Assembly: GCF_001679665.1 (NCBI RefSeq)
Contig: NZ_CP013244.1
Span: 2,922,980 to 2,986,979 of the forward strand
Direction of reading: 5' to 3'
DNA: 64,000 nt
Source of the DNA: Candidatus Viadribacter manganicus
GTDB taxonomy: Bacteria > Pseudomonadota > Alphaproteobacteria > Caulobacterales > Aquidulcibacteraceae
Below are positions 33,022 to 42,189 of this stretch, piece by piece (within the stretch, counting starts at the first letter, position 1; every line of letters begins with the position of its first letter). The notes below the pieces were generated by a model, which did not search any database, was not told where the DNA came from, and saw only the letters and a program-made list of their open reading frames with translations. The translations under genes were made by a program, and so were the position numbers.

Positions 33022-33924
33022 CTAGGCGGCGTTGGCTTGCCGAAGCTTCTTGTCGACCATGCGTTTTAGGCTCGATGCTACCTGTTGGCGCTCTTCGCAA
33101 AGCGCGTGGGGGAGGTGAGCGATCTGGTGCAGTGCCGACACGTGCGTGCGCACGACTTCTGGATCGAGCCGGTCTGTTGCGCCTTGCGCTTGGAGGTAAC
33201 GCGCCATCTCCCGCGCGCCGAGCACCAAAGTCGGATCACCGATCTTTTCGCCGACTTCAACGAGATCCTGCACCGCACGATACACAAGCCGCGCCTTGTT
33301 GGCGTCACCGGGAATGAGATCCCTTGAAGCTGCTTCAAGCGCTGCGACGCGCGCGCGGGCGAGGTTGGCCTTCAGATCAAGTTCTTCGCTATCGCCTTTG
33401 ACCAATTGCTCGGGCGCGACGTCATCTAGGCGGCGAAGCGGACCGAGATAGTTGAGATCGGGTCTGCGCCGGCGCCGGCATGGGCCAACATAGCTTGAGG
33501 TCACCACGAAGGGCTGCGGGTTGTTGATGACGGTCTTTACCCGCTGCTGTAGCGCGAAAACCGAAACCGGTTTGCGCATATAGCCGTCGATGCCCGCGCG
33601 CCGCGCCAGTTCGACATCGGCGGCGGATCCGCGTGTTGTCAACATGAACATGGCCACGGCGCGATTGGGTGTTTCTTCGCTCTTGCGAACGCGCCGCGCG
33701 AACTCCAGCCCATCGCCGCCGCCCCCTGTCAGCCAATCCATCAAGATCACATTCGGATTGGAGTGCTTTACCGCTTCCCAGGCTTCCATCGTGTTGGATG
33801 CGCCGATCACGCGGCCAAAGCCCATCGCGCGCAATTGGTCGACGGAAATGCCGCGATCGTAGTGATTATCGTCCAGGACGAGCGCAGTGAGGCCGGACGG
33901 ATCGAAGTGATCTACCCCCTGCAT
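33022..33924 (-). CDS. Response regulator with unusual C-terminal domain
   Basis: A 300-residue protein. Residues 9-135 form a CheY-type receiver: VLDDN at 16-20, phosphoacceptor Asp63 in ILMDWLTGGGGDG, Thr in MLTTRGSAADV and the switch Lys in MRKPVSV. The region 140-180 is Arg-rich (GPCRRRRRPD). The C-terminal 120 residues are all-helical (KANLARARVAALEAA...VYRAVQDLVEVGEKIGDP) with no DNA-binding or enzymatic signature I recognise. Stand-alone; no kinase is adjacent. Such regulators often act by protein binding. Confidence 0.8.
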   Translation of the reverse strand: MQGVDHFDPSGLTALVLDDNHYDRGISVDQLRAMGFGRVIGASNTMEAWEAVKHSNPNVILMDWLTGGGGDGLEFARRVRKSEETPNRAVAMFMLTTRGSAADVELARRAGIDGYMRKPVSVFALQQRVKTVINNPQPFVVTSSYVGPCRRRRRPDLNYLGPLRRLDDVAPEQLVKGDSEELDLKANLARARVAALEAASRDLIPGDANKARLVYRAVQDLVEVGEKIGDPTLVLGAREMARYLQAQGATDRLDPEVVRTHVSALHQIAHLPHALCEERQQVASSLKRMVDKKLRQANAA

Positions 33925-34030
33925 GCGTCGATCTCAGCTCCCTGAACAGCCTAAGACCCTAACGCCGATTATTTGATTTTCGCTGAAGGCGCCCGCGACG
34001 TGAAGTTAACGTCGGTTAGCGATTGGCGGC

Positions 34031-34735
34031 TTAGCGCTCTTCGAGCGCGCCGATAATCGTGATTTTTTGCCAGATCTTGCGGCCGAGGCCCGCCGTCAGG
34101 TCCTCGACGTCGTTCACGGCGGCAATGACGACGCTGTCGCGCACGCGATCCGCATAGAGCGCGGCCAGCTTGCCGATCAGCGAAAGCATCTCGGCGCAAT
34201 AGTCGAGATAACGGGTCAACTCGAACTGCGTCATGGTCCGATCGGGCGAGGCCGCGGTTTTCCGCGGATCGAGGACGACAGTCGGGTCCTTCGTCAGCTG
34301 GTGCATGTCGATGACGTGCGCGAGTTGGCGCAGCCGATGCAACGCATCCAGCGCGCGCTCACGCTTCATCCGTTCTTCCAGCGTCAGCAAAAACCACGTC
34401 GCGCCGCCGAACAGGATCAGCAGGTTCACCGCCGCCTCTAGTCCTTGCAACATTTCCGGCGCCGTCAGCGTGCTGACTTGAATGTCCAGAAACCGGAACG
34501 CCAGCACTTGCGCCGCAACGCCGAGCGCCACGATTGAAATCGCCCCAAGCCGCCACAACGGGCGAGGGCGCGCAAGATCGCGGGCGTCACGGGCGCTAAA
34601 GCGCGCGGTATCGATCACATCGGCGCATACGAGCGAAAGCCCAGCCTCCGGAAAGCGGGCGTTGATGCGCGTCTGCAACTGCTCAAGCGTTGCAAGGACC
34701 CGATCTGCGCGAAGGTGAGGCTCTGGTGACTTCAC
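34031..34735 (-). CDS. Conserved hypothetical protein, two membrane segments
   Basis: A 234-residue protein with a hydrophobic pair at about 65-85 and 105-125 and a helical C-terminal cytoplasmic part: RYLDYCAEMLSLIGKLAALY and then NDVEDLTAGLGRKIWQKI. The conserved look of this last segment suggests a real family of unknown function. It starts at GTG 34733-34735, overlapping the upstream stop as GTGA, so it is coupled to the secreted protein gene at 34732. Confidence 0.7.
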   Translation of the reverse strand: MKSPEPHLRADRVLATLEQLQTRINARFPEAGLSLVCADVIDTARFSARDARDLARPRPLWRLGAISIVALGVAAQVLAFRFLDIQVSTLTAPEMLQGLEAAVNLLILFGGATWFLLTLEERMKRERALDALHRLRQLAHVIDMHQLTKDPTVVLDPRKTAASPDRTMTQFELTRYLDYCAEMLSLIGKLAALYADRVRDSVVIAAVNDVEDLTAGLGRKIWQKITIIGALEER

Positions 34736-35409
34736 GGCGCGCTGAGGTTTTGGGTGCGTTGCACCGAACGTTCATCGAACGCTTGCCCGAACGCATTGCC
34801 GCGCACGGTGCTCACGGTCTCAGCGGCGTAACGGCGCCCATTCGGCGCCGCCTGGCACGTAATCACGATGTTGATCGAGTCCACGCGAACCAGCGGAAGC
34901 GGGCTGAACGCCGCTGGCGCATAAAGCCGCACGCGCGTGATGTCCGGCGTGTCCTTCAGCAACGTCACTTCGCCGCGCAAATGCTCAGCGAAGCGTTGCG
35001 ACTGCTCATTACGGATGCTCTCGCGCGTCGGTTGGAACGAGTAGGTGCTGGTGGTCTCATCTTCGCGCACTGGGCGTACGTTGGCGACGCGTCCCATATA
35101 TTCGCTCGCGCACCAGGAGACGCCGTCGACGTCCTCGGCCATCCGATCGAAAGCGCGACGCTGATCGTTGTCGAGGTCCTCACGGCGCGGCGCCACCAGC
35201 CGCAGTTCCGGGCTTGCATTCGGCGTGTAACGCGCGCGCCAATTCATCTTGGGAGAGTCGATCTGCAGATCGAAGGCGTAATCGGTCTTGGCCGCTTGGG
35301 TCACGGCGATGGCCTGGGTGAGCAGTGCTGAACCCACGCTCTGGGCGGCTGCTGACGCAGCAAAAACAACAAGGCCGGCGACGACGGCGATACGTGCAAT
35401 GCGGAACAT
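34732..35409 (-). CDS. Secreted hypothetical protein
   Basis: A 225-residue protein starting at the ATG at 35409, which gives a clean signal peptide (RIARIAVVAGLVVFAASAAAQ) cleaved after AAA-Q. The mature part has two Cys (in SWCASEY and VITCQAA) that could form a disulfide. I recognise no domain. The twelve-residue longer frame from 35445 lacks signal-peptide logic. It is coupled by GTGA to the membrane protein downstream; the pair is probably envelope-located. It is divergent from the helicase gene. Confidence 0.65.
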   Translation of the reverse strand: MFRIARIAVVAGLVVFAASAAAQSVGSALLTQAIAVTQAAKTDYAFDLQIDSPKMNWRARYTPNASPELRLVAPRREDLDNDQRRAFDRMAEDVDGVSWCASEYMGRVANVRPVREDETTSTYSFQPTRESIRNEQSQRFAEHLRGEVTLLKDTPDITRVRLYAPAAFSPLPLVRVDSINIVITCQAAPNGRRYAAETVSTVRGNAFGQAFDERSVQRTQNLSAP

Positions 35410-35458
35410 GGGGCAGACCATGCCATGCCGGCCCGCGACGCTCAACGCCGCAAGGCCT

Positions 35459-38008
35459 ATGGCGCCGCTCAGATTGCGCTACATATCGGGGGTGGACGCC
35501 CGCGTACCGATCTTGCCGCCGCCATTCGTCGAATGGTTCGCCGCGCGCGGCTGGGCCCCGCGCGCCCATCAATTGGAATTGGTGTCACGCGCGCGGGCGG
35601 GGCTTTCCACATTACTGATCGCCCCGACCGGCGCCGGCAAAACTCTGGCCGGATTTCTGCCAAGCCTCATCGAGCTTGCGCCTCGGAAGGCTGAGGGCGC
35701 GCGACGGCCCCACAAATTGCACACGCTTTATGTCTCGCCGCTCAAGGCGCTGACCACCGACGTTGCGCGCAATCTCAGCACGCCCGCCAGTGAAATGCAG
35801 CTCGGCGTCCGCATCGAAACTCGCACTGGCGACACGCCTTCGTCGAAGCGTCAACGCCAGCGCGCCCATCCGCCGGACATTCTGCTCACAACGCCCGAGC
35901 AACTCTCTCTACTGATCGCCTCCGAACACGCGCGCGTCTTCTTCGAAGACCTGCAAGCCGTCGTCATCGATGAAATCCACGCGCTAGCGCCAACCAAGCG
36001 CGGTGATCTATTGGCGCTCGCACTCGCGCGCCTGCAGCGCTGGGCGCCAAGTCATCGCCGCATCGGCCTCAGCGCGACAGTCGCCGATGAGGAGGGCCTC
36101 GCTCAATGGCTTCTCGGTGCAAATCGACCAAATAAAGACGTCATCGTTCGCGCGCCGCCCGGGGCAAAGCCCGTCATCGATGTGCTCGATTCCGATGCTC
36201 GCATCCCGTGGTCCGGCCACACCGCGCGCCACGCCATCCCTGAAATCTACGAAACCATCAAAAAGACCAAACTCGCGCTCGTCTTCGTGAACACCCGCGC
36301 GCAAGCGGAGATGACGTTCCAAGAGCTCTGGCGCGTCAACGAAGATTCGCTGCCGATTGCGTTGCATCACGGCTCTCTCGATGTCGCCCAGCGCCGCAAG
36401 GTCGAAGCCGCCATGGCCGAAGGCAAGCTTCGCGCCGTGGTTTGCACCTCAACGCTTGATCTGGGTATCGATTGGGGCGATGTCGATCTCGTCATCCAGA
36501 TCGGCGCCCCAAAAGGTTGCGCACGCCTTGTGCAACGCATCGGACGCGCCAATCACCGTTACAACGAGCCGTCGCGGGCGCTGCTCGCGCCAAGCAATCG
36601 CTTCGAGGTGCTGGAATGCCGCGCCGCGCAGGATGCGGTCGAGGAGGGCGCGCTCGACGGCGAATCCAAACGCATCGGCGGTCTAGATTGCCTAGCCCAG
36701 CACATCATGGGCTGCGCGTGCGGCGAACCTTTTGAGGAAAACGCGCTCTACGCAGAGGTCGCCAGCACAGCGCCGTACGCTGATCTCAAGCGCTCCCAGT
36801 TTGATCGCACCGTCGATCTGGTCGCGACCGGCGGCTATGCGCTTCGCAGTTATGATCGCTATCGCCGTATCGTGCAGGACCCGCACTCGAACTTATGGCG
36901 CGTGCGCAATCCTTCAGTCGCGCAGCAGCACCGGATGAACGTCGGCGCGATTGTCGAATCCGAAATGCTCGACGTACGATTGGCCCATCGCGCAGGCGGC
37001 CGTCCCCGTCCTGGCACGCCGCGAAAAAGTGGCGAAGGCTTAGCGCCGCTCGTTGCGGGCAGGCGCCTCGGTCAAATCGAAGAATATTTCATCGAGGGCC
37101 TCACTCCCGGCGATACCTTCCTGTTTGCTGGCGAAATTCTGCGCCTTCTCGGCGTGCGCGATACCGAAGCCTTGGTCGTGCGCGCGGGCGATCAAGAGAG
37201 CCCCAAGATTCCGTCCTATGCGGGCGGCAAGTTTCCGCTCTCCACCTTCCTCGCAGGCCGCGTGCGGCACATGCTGCACGATGCCAAGCGCCACAAAGCG
37301 TTGCCGCCGCAGGTGCGCGAGTGGATCAAGATGCAAAAGCGCCGCTCGGTCGTCCCGGCGCCTGACGAGATACTGGTCGAGACGTTCCCACGCGCCAACA
37401 AACATTATCTCGTTTGCTATCCGTTCGAGGGCCGCCTCGCTCAGCAAACGCTCGGCGTCCTGATCACGCGTCGTCTGGAGCGCCTCGGCAAAAACCCGAT
37501 TGGCTTTCTCGCCAGTGAATACGCCATGGCGGTTTGGGGATTGGAGCCGATGGGCGATGTTGATTTCGCCCAACTCTTCGACGAAGACATGCTCGGCGAC
37601 GACCTCGAAAGCTGGCTCGGTGAATCCACTCTGATGAAGTCGACCTTCAGCAAGTGCGCCGTCATCGCTGGAATGATCGATCGCAACGTCCCCGGCGCGC
37701 AACGCAAAACCGGACGCCAGGTCACGTTCTCATCCGATCTCATCTACGAGGTTCTGAAACAGTACGAGCCCGACCACATCCTGCTTCAAGCCGCATTCGC
37801 GGATGCGGGCGAGGGCTATCTCGACATCAAGCGCCTCGGCGATCTGCTGCGCCGGGTCAAAGGCAAGATCGTCCACCGGGACTTGCCGCACGTCTCGCCG
37901 TTCGCCGCGCCGGTGATGCTCGAAATGGGAAAAGTCGGCGTGCGCGGCGGCGCTGACGAAGCCGTACTCGAAGACGCCGCCAGTCTTATCGCCGAGGCGA
38001 TGAGCTAA
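35459..38008 (+). CDS. Ligase-associated DNA-damage-response DExH helicase (Lhr-core type)
   Basis: A superfamily 2 helicase of about 849 residues, Lhr core plus winged-helix and beta-barrel region, found with PdeM and an ATP-dependent DNA ligase in the bacterial ligase-associated repair set. Walker A APTGAGKT is at 55-62, DEIH at 171-174, and SATVAD and the C-terminal helicase lobe (CTSTLDLGIDWG, QRIGRANHRY) follow. No ligase gene is in the window. The start is uncertain: ATG 35459 is chosen, GTG 35492 is possible, and the 57-codon longer frame upstream overlaps the divergent gene. An alkylsulfatase gene separates it from pdeM. Confidence 0.92.
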   Translation: MAPLRLRYISGVDARVPILPPPFVEWFAARGWAPRAHQLELVSRARAGLSTLLIAPTGAGKTLAGFLPSLIELAPRKAEGARRPHKLHTLYVSPLKALTTDVARNLSTPASEMQLGVRIETRTGDTPSSKRQRQRAHPPDILLTTPEQLSLLIASEHARVFFEDLQAVVIDEIHALAPTKRGDLLALALARLQRWAPSHRRIGLSATVADEEGLAQWLLGANRPNKDVIVRAPPGAKPVIDVLDSDARIPWSGHTARHAIPEIYETIKKTKLALVFVNTRAQAEMTFQELWRVNEDSLPIALHHGSLDVAQRRKVEAAMAEGKLRAVVCTSTLDLGIDWGDVDLVIQIGAPKGCARLVQRIGRANHRYNEPSRALLAPSNRFEVLECRAAQDAVEEGALDGESKRIGGLDCLAQHIMGCACGEPFEENALYAEVASTAPYADLKRSQFDRTVDLVATGGYALRSYDRYRRIVQDPHSNLWRVRNPSVAQQHRMNVGAIVESEMLDVRLAHRAGGRPRPGTPRKSGEGLAPLVAGRRLGQIEEYFIEGLTPGDTFLFAGEILRLLGVRDTEALVVRAGDQESPKIPSYAGGKFPLSTFLAGRVRHMLHDAKRHKALPPQVREWIKMQKRRSVVPAPDEILVETFPRANKHYLVCYPFEGRLAQQTLGVLITRRLERLGKNPIGFLASEYAMAVWGLEPMGDVDFAQLFDEDMLGDDLESWLGESTLMKSTFSKCAVIAGMIDRNVPGAQRKTGRQVTFSSDLIYEVLKQYEPDHILLQAAFADAGEGYLDIKRLGDLLRRVKGKIVHRDLPHVSPFAAPVMLEMGKVGVRGGADEAVLEDAASLIAEAMS

Positions 38009-38074
38009 CGCAGCGTAGGCTTGCGCGCCGCGCATCGGCGGCGCAGGTTCTGACAACATACTCCGGGGGAAACG

Positions 38075-40000
38075 ATGCGTTCGATTTGGGCTGCTGTGAT
38101 CTTTGCGTTCGCGCTGACTGGCGCGGCCAGTGCCCAGGTGAGCGAGGCAACGCGCGCCGCCAACGCCGCTTTCGCGCAAACCCTGCCTTGGGCTGATCGC
38201 GAGGACGAAGACTTCGCCAATCGCGGCTTCGTCGTCGCCAATGATGCGCAACAAATCCGCACCGCTGACGGCAACGTCGCCTGGGATTTCTCAGTCTACA
38301 ATTTCCTCCACGGCGATGCGCCCGACAGCGTCAACCCAAGCCTCTGGCGCCATGCGCAATTGCTCGCCCGCGCAGGCCTCTTCCGCGTCACCGACCGCGT
38401 CTACCAAATCCGTGGCTTCGATGTGTCGAACATGACGATCGTCATCGGCGACACCGGCCTTATCATCATCGATCCGCTCTCGAGCTCTGAGACCGCCGCC
38501 GCGGGTCTCGCCCTTGCACGCCGTACAATTGGCGATCGGCCCGTTCGCGCCGTCATCTACACCCACTCGCACCTCGATCACTTCGGCGGTGTGCGCGGCG
38601 TCGTTCCGGCGGGCGAAGAGGCTGGTGTTGAGATCATCGCACCCGATGGTTTCATGGAGCACGCGGTGACTGAGAACGTCATCGCCGGCAACGCCATGAG
38701 CCGTCGCGCACAATATCAATTCGGCGCAGGCCTGGTTCCTGGTCCAGAAGGGCAGATGACCTCCGGCATCGGCATTGCGGTGTCCGCTGGAACTTTCACG
38801 CTCATCCCGCCAACCCGCACCATCACCCACACTGGCGAGACGCTCACCATCGACGGCGTTCGCATCGAATTCCAACTGACGCCCGATACCGAAGCACCGG
38901 CGGAAATGAACTTCTTCTTTCCCGACCTTGGCGTGCTCTGCATCGCCGAGAACGCCACCGCCTCGATGCACAACATCCTCACACCGCGCGGTGCGTTGGT
39001 GCGCGACGCAAAGGCCTGGGCCGACTATCTCACCGAAGCGCTGCGCCTTTACGGCGATCGCACACAGATCATGGTCAACAGTCATGCTTGGCCGCGTTTC
39101 GGTGGCGATCGCGTGCGTGACTTCATCGCCAGTCATCGCGACGCTTACAAATATCTCCACGATCAAACCGTGCGCCTGATGAATGCCGGCTACACCGATC
39201 GTGAAATTGCCGAACAGGTGCGCCTGCCCGAAGCGCTCTCCGCGCGCTGGTTCAATCACGGCTATTACGGCACGATGATGCACAATTCGCGCGCCGTGTA
39301 TCAGCGTTACATGGGCTGGTACGACGCCAATCCCGCCAACCTCAATCCGCTTCCGCCCGCCGAAGAGGGCGAACGTTTCGTGCGCGCCATGGGCGGCCCC
39401 GATCGTGTTCTAGCCGAAGGTCAGCGCGCGTTCGATGAAGGCGATTATCGCTGGGCCGCGCGCGTCCTGAACCATCTCGTGTTCGCCGCGCCCGACAACA
39501 CCGCCGCTCGCCAGCTCCTCGCGCGGACGCACCGCCAAATGGCCTACCAGGCCGAGAGCGCGATCTGGCGCAACATGTACCTCGTCGCCGCGCGTGAATT
39601 GGAGCAGGGACCTCCCACGCGAAGCCAGCCGACGCAAAGCGCCGATCTCGTCGCGGCGACGCCCACGAGTTACATTCTCGATCTTCTCGCCGTGCGTCTC
39701 AATCCTGAGCGCCTAGGGGCGCGTCGCTATGCGTTCAACCTTGTTTTCCCGGAACGCAACGAGCGCTTTGCTGTCACCATCGCCAATGGCGTACTCGTCC
39801 ATGAGCGCGACCAAACCGTCGCTGCCGCGCCAACCATCACCTCGCCGCGTGCGGTATTCCTGCAAGCGATGGCGACCCAAGGCATGGCCCGCGCTGTGTT
39901 GTCCGGACAAATCCGCATACAGGGAAACAGAAGATCCCTTGAAGGTCTGGGCGAGGTGTTCGACAACCCCGAACCGAATTTCCCCATCGTCACGCCCTGA
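38075..40000 (+). CDS. Secreted MBL-fold alkyl/aryl sulfatase (SdsA/BDS1-like)
   Basis: Hydrolyses linear alkyl sulfates (SDS-like) to alcohol and sulfate, releasing carbon or detoxifying surfactant. The 641-residue protein has a signal peptide ending ASA-Q at 21, so it is periplasmic or exported. The dinuclear zinc motif THSHLDH is at 163-169, and CIAENATASMHN and VNSHAWPRFGG give further ligand and catalytic residues. A helical dimerisation region and a C-terminal SCP2-like domain (about 530-641) follow, as in SdsA1. Its length matches the family. It is inserted between the helicase and pdeM genes. Confidence 0.92.
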   Translation: MRSIWAAVIFAFALTGAASAQVSEATRAANAAFAQTLPWADREDEDFANRGFVVANDAQQIRTADGNVAWDFSVYNFLHGDAPDSVNPSLWRHAQLLARAGLFRVTDRVYQIRGFDVSNMTIVIGDTGLIIIDPLSSSETAAAGLALARRTIGDRPVRAVIYTHSHLDHFGGVRGVVPAGEEAGVEIIAPDGFMEHAVTENVIAGNAMSRRAQYQFGAGLVPGPEGQMTSGIGIAVSAGTFTLIPPTRTITHTGETLTIDGVRIEFQLTPDTEAPAEMNFFFPDLGVLCIAENATASMHNILTPRGALVRDAKAWADYLTEALRLYGDRTQIMVNSHAWPRFGGDRVRDFIASHRDAYKYLHDQTVRLMNAGYTDREIAEQVRLPEALSARWFNHGYYGTMMHNSRAVYQRYMGWYDANPANLNPLPPAEEGERFVRAMGGPDRVLAEGQRAFDEGDYRWAARVLNHLVFAAPDNTAARQLLARTHRQMAYQAESAIWRNMYLVAARELEQGPPTRSQPTQSADLVAATPTSYILDLLAVRLNPERLGARRYAFNLVFPERNERFAVTIANGVLVHERDQTVAAAPTITSPRAVFLQAMATQGMARAVLSGQIRIQGNRRSLEGLGEVFDNPEPNFPIVTP

Positions 40001-40025
40001 CGAATCCGGTTTGATCGTATGTGCA

Positions 40026-40790
40026 ATGCCGCTCCTGTCGCAGCCAGCACCAAAGCCTGAGCCTCCGCGCCGCGCGTCCGCGCGCGCCGCGCCGCCAATG
40101 GCGATCGTTGGCGCGACGGTGGAGATGCGACTTGGCGATACGTTGATCGCGGCGCTGCCGGACGGTGCGCTCTGGGTCGCTGAGTCAAAAACCCTGATCG
40201 TCTCCGATCTTCATTTGGAGAAAGGCTCATCTTACGCGCTGCGCGGCCAGATGTTGCCCCCGTACGATACGCACGCCGCGCTGATGAAGCTCACAGATAT
40301 GATGCTGCGCCTGCAGCCTGAGATTATCGTCTCGCTCGGCGATAGCTTTCACGACGGCGGCGGGCCCGCGCGCATGGACGCTCGCGACCGCGAACTCCTG
40401 CGCTTGCTGATGTCGCGCTGCGACTGGGTCTGGGTCGAAGGCAATCACGATGGCCGCGCCCCCGAAGCACTCGGCGGCGCAATCCATGACGTGCTGCACT
40501 TGGGCTCTCTGGTCCTGCGCCACCACCCAACAGAGTCCGAAGCACCCGGCGAAATTGCAGGCCACTTGCATCCATGCGCGAAGGTCACTGGTCGTGGCCG
40601 CAGCGTCCGCCGCCGTTGCTTCGCCACCGACGGCGCACGTTTGGTCATGCCAGCCTTTGGCGCGTTCACCGGCGGGCTCAATGTCTGCGACGAAGCCTTC
40701 GCCCACATCTTTCCAAACGGCGCAACTGCGCTCGTCCTCGGCAAAGATCGGGTGCTGCCCGCGCCGAACGAAAGATTGATTGGTGACTAA
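40026..40790 (+). CDS. pdeM: Ligase-associated endonuclease PdeM (metallophosphoesterase)
   Basis: A calcineurin-like phosphoesterase of the ligase-associated DNA-repair set. The five-block metal site is intact: SDLHLEKG, GDSFHDGG, GNHDG, HHP and GHLHP. The ATG at 40026 gives 254 residues, but the first 24 are Pro/Arg/Ala-rich and unconserved in look; ATG 40098, which starts MAIVGATVEMRLG, gives 230 residues, the usual family length. Neither has a strong Shine-Dalgarno sequence. It lies 25 bases after the alkylsulfatase stop. Confidence 0.9.
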   Translation: MPLLSQPAPKPEPPRRASARAAPPMAIVGATVEMRLGDTLIAALPDGALWVAESKTLIVSDLHLEKGSSYALRGQMLPPYDTHAALMKLTDMMLRLQPEIIVSLGDSFHDGGGPARMDARDRELLRLLMSRCDWVWVEGNHDGRAPEALGGAIHDVLHLGSLVLRHHPTESEAPGEIAGHLHPCAKVTGRGRSVRRRCFATDGARLVMPAFGAFTGGLNVCDEAFAHIFPNGATALVLGKDRVLPAPNERLIGD

Positions 40791-40793
40791 CCT

Positions 40794-40821
40794 TCCCGGG
40801 CGAGCAAAGCGAGGCCCGGGA
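40794..40821. repeat. Intergenic hairpin TCCCGGGC/GCCCGGGA
   Basis: A perfect 8-bp stem with a 12-base loop, four bases after the pdeM stop. It resembles short repeated palindromes scattered in genomes of this group, and could act as a transcript end. The rest of the gap to 40921 shows nothing convincing. Confidence 0.4.
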
Positions 40822-40921
40822 CCTCGGGACCAACACGCTGAGCTTTGCCACTTGCTTGATCCCGGCTCGGGCGCCCAATGCCATCTTCGATGCGATTGAG
40901 CTTGGCCAGGAAGCGTGAACC

Positions 40922-41398
40922 CTAAAACCGGTGCAACGCCGTCGCCAACGGAATGATCATGCAGATGATCATCGCGCCGCCCGTCAGCACTTGCCGCAAC
41001 ACAGGATACCACGCCGGCGCGCCGGCATCGCGCGCGCTGCGATAATCCCACATCGCCTGCAGCGCAAAGAGCCCAGCGAACATCGCCGCCGCGCCCAGCA
41101 CTGGCGTTATATACACAACCAGGGCCGCAAGCGCCCAACCGGAGAGGGCAGGCAGCGCGCTGAACAACAACCGTAAGCCGTTCGGATTTTCCGGCGCGCG
41201 CATGATTTCAAACCCACAGCGCACGCCGCCGAGAAAAGACAGAAGCACCGCTGCGTAAAGTGAGAAGCCGATGGCCCCCAAGCGCGCTGTGCTTGCGTGT
41301 TCCGAGAGCGAGATCAGCGCTGAAACGGCGAGCGGTGCGAGGCCTAAAAATCCCAGACGAAGCGCCGCGCGCGGAAGGATAGGTGGTCTGACGCTCAC
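40922..41398 (-). CDS. DUF3429 membrane protein
   Basis: A 158-residue inner-membrane protein with about five hydrophobic segments. The pattern SLYAAVLLSFLGGVRCGFEI followed by LFSALPALSGW and a late AMWDYRSARD fits DUF3429. Function unknown. Its start overlaps the upstream gene's stop as ATGA/GTGA-type coupling (41395-41398), so it belongs to the TauE operon. Confidence 0.85.
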   Translation of the reverse strand: MSVRPPILPRAALRLGFLGLAPLAVSALISLSEHASTARLGAIGFSLYAAVLLSFLGGVRCGFEIMRAPENPNGLRLLFSALPALSGWALAALVVYITPVLGAAAMFAGLFALQAMWDYRSARDAGAPAWYPVLRQVLTGGAMIICMIIPLATALHRF

Positions 41399-42189
41399 GG
41401 ACGGCGGAATACCACGGCCGCGCCCCAGCCCGCCAACAGTGCGAGCAGCACCGTCACAATGCCGTAGAGCCAGGACACGTTTGTGGCGAGATCATGGATC
41501 GTGCGTTCGACGCCGACGCGTGAAATCACGATCGGAATGCGCTGTCGCGAGATCAAGCGGCCATCGCGAAAAAGATAGGTGTCGGCGTGATATTGCGCGA
41601 TGGGCGCATTCGCCGGCAAACGCACCACCGCGCGGAAGAGCCCGCCTTGATACGCCGTAAGCCCGCCGCGAACGCCTTCTTGCGGTCGCCGCGAGTACCA
41701 TTGATAGAGCCCTTGCTCATAGCGCAGCCGCACTAACGCTGCGCGGTAGGCCGAAGGATCGCCGCCTGCAGGCACAGCACTCGCAAGCTGCGCAGAAGCG
41801 GCGGGATCGAGCTGATAGCGCCAAATCGATTCAGGGCTTGCAATATCGCGCAGCGGCCGATTGCTCAGCACTGCGAAGAAGGCCGGTGCTTCGCTGAAGC
41901 GCACCGGATCGCCGTTTACCCACAATCCAAACGCACGCCGCTTTTGCAGCACCGTCGCCGGCTCATTCGGCCCACGCAGCACGACGACGATGTCCCCGCG
42001 TCCGCGCCGATCCGGATTGACGCCGAACACGGTGATGAATGAGCCGCCATACGTGGAGCTCACCGTGATCTGCTCTTCGGCAACGCCGGCTGGCAAATCG
42101 TCAGCAACGTCAGAGCCGGGCTGTTGCTGCGCCGAGGCTGGCGCGCCCGCGAACATCACCAAAGCAAGAGTTGCGAGGAGGCGCTTCAT
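41395..42189 (-). CDS. TIGR02186-type exported protein with C-terminal anchor
   Basis: A 264-residue protein. The ATG at 42189 gives a signal peptide (LLATLALVMFAGAPASAQ); the much longer frame to 42870 runs antisense-like across the TauE gene and is rejected. The mature domain is beta-rich (TVSSTYGGSFITVFGV, VVVLRGP, RVGVERTIHDL), and a C-terminal membrane helix (GIVTVLLALLAGWGAAVVF) ends in FRRP. This matches TIGR02186 proteins, which are commonly found beside TauE/SafE transporters; role unknown. Start and TauE stop share one base (TGATG). Confidence 0.85.
   Translation of the reverse strand: MKRLLATLALVMFAGAPASAQQQPGSDVADDLPAGVAEEQITVSSTYGGSFITVFGVNPDRRGRGDIVVVLRGPNEPATVLQKRRAFGLWVNGDPVRFSEAPAFFAVLSNRPLRDIASPESIWRYQLDPAASAQLASAVPAGGDPSAYRAALVRLRYEQGLYQWYSRRPQEGVRGGLTAYQGGLFRAVVRLPANAPIAQYHADTYLFRDGRLISRQRIPIVISRVGVERTIHDLATNVSWLYGIVTVLLALLAGWGAAVVFRRP

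Noticed and set aside
38291..39283. Minus-strand open frame opposite the alkylsulfatase
   Set aside because: The plus strand encodes the complete zinc-site enzyme; the opposite frame has no recognisable domain or ribosome site.
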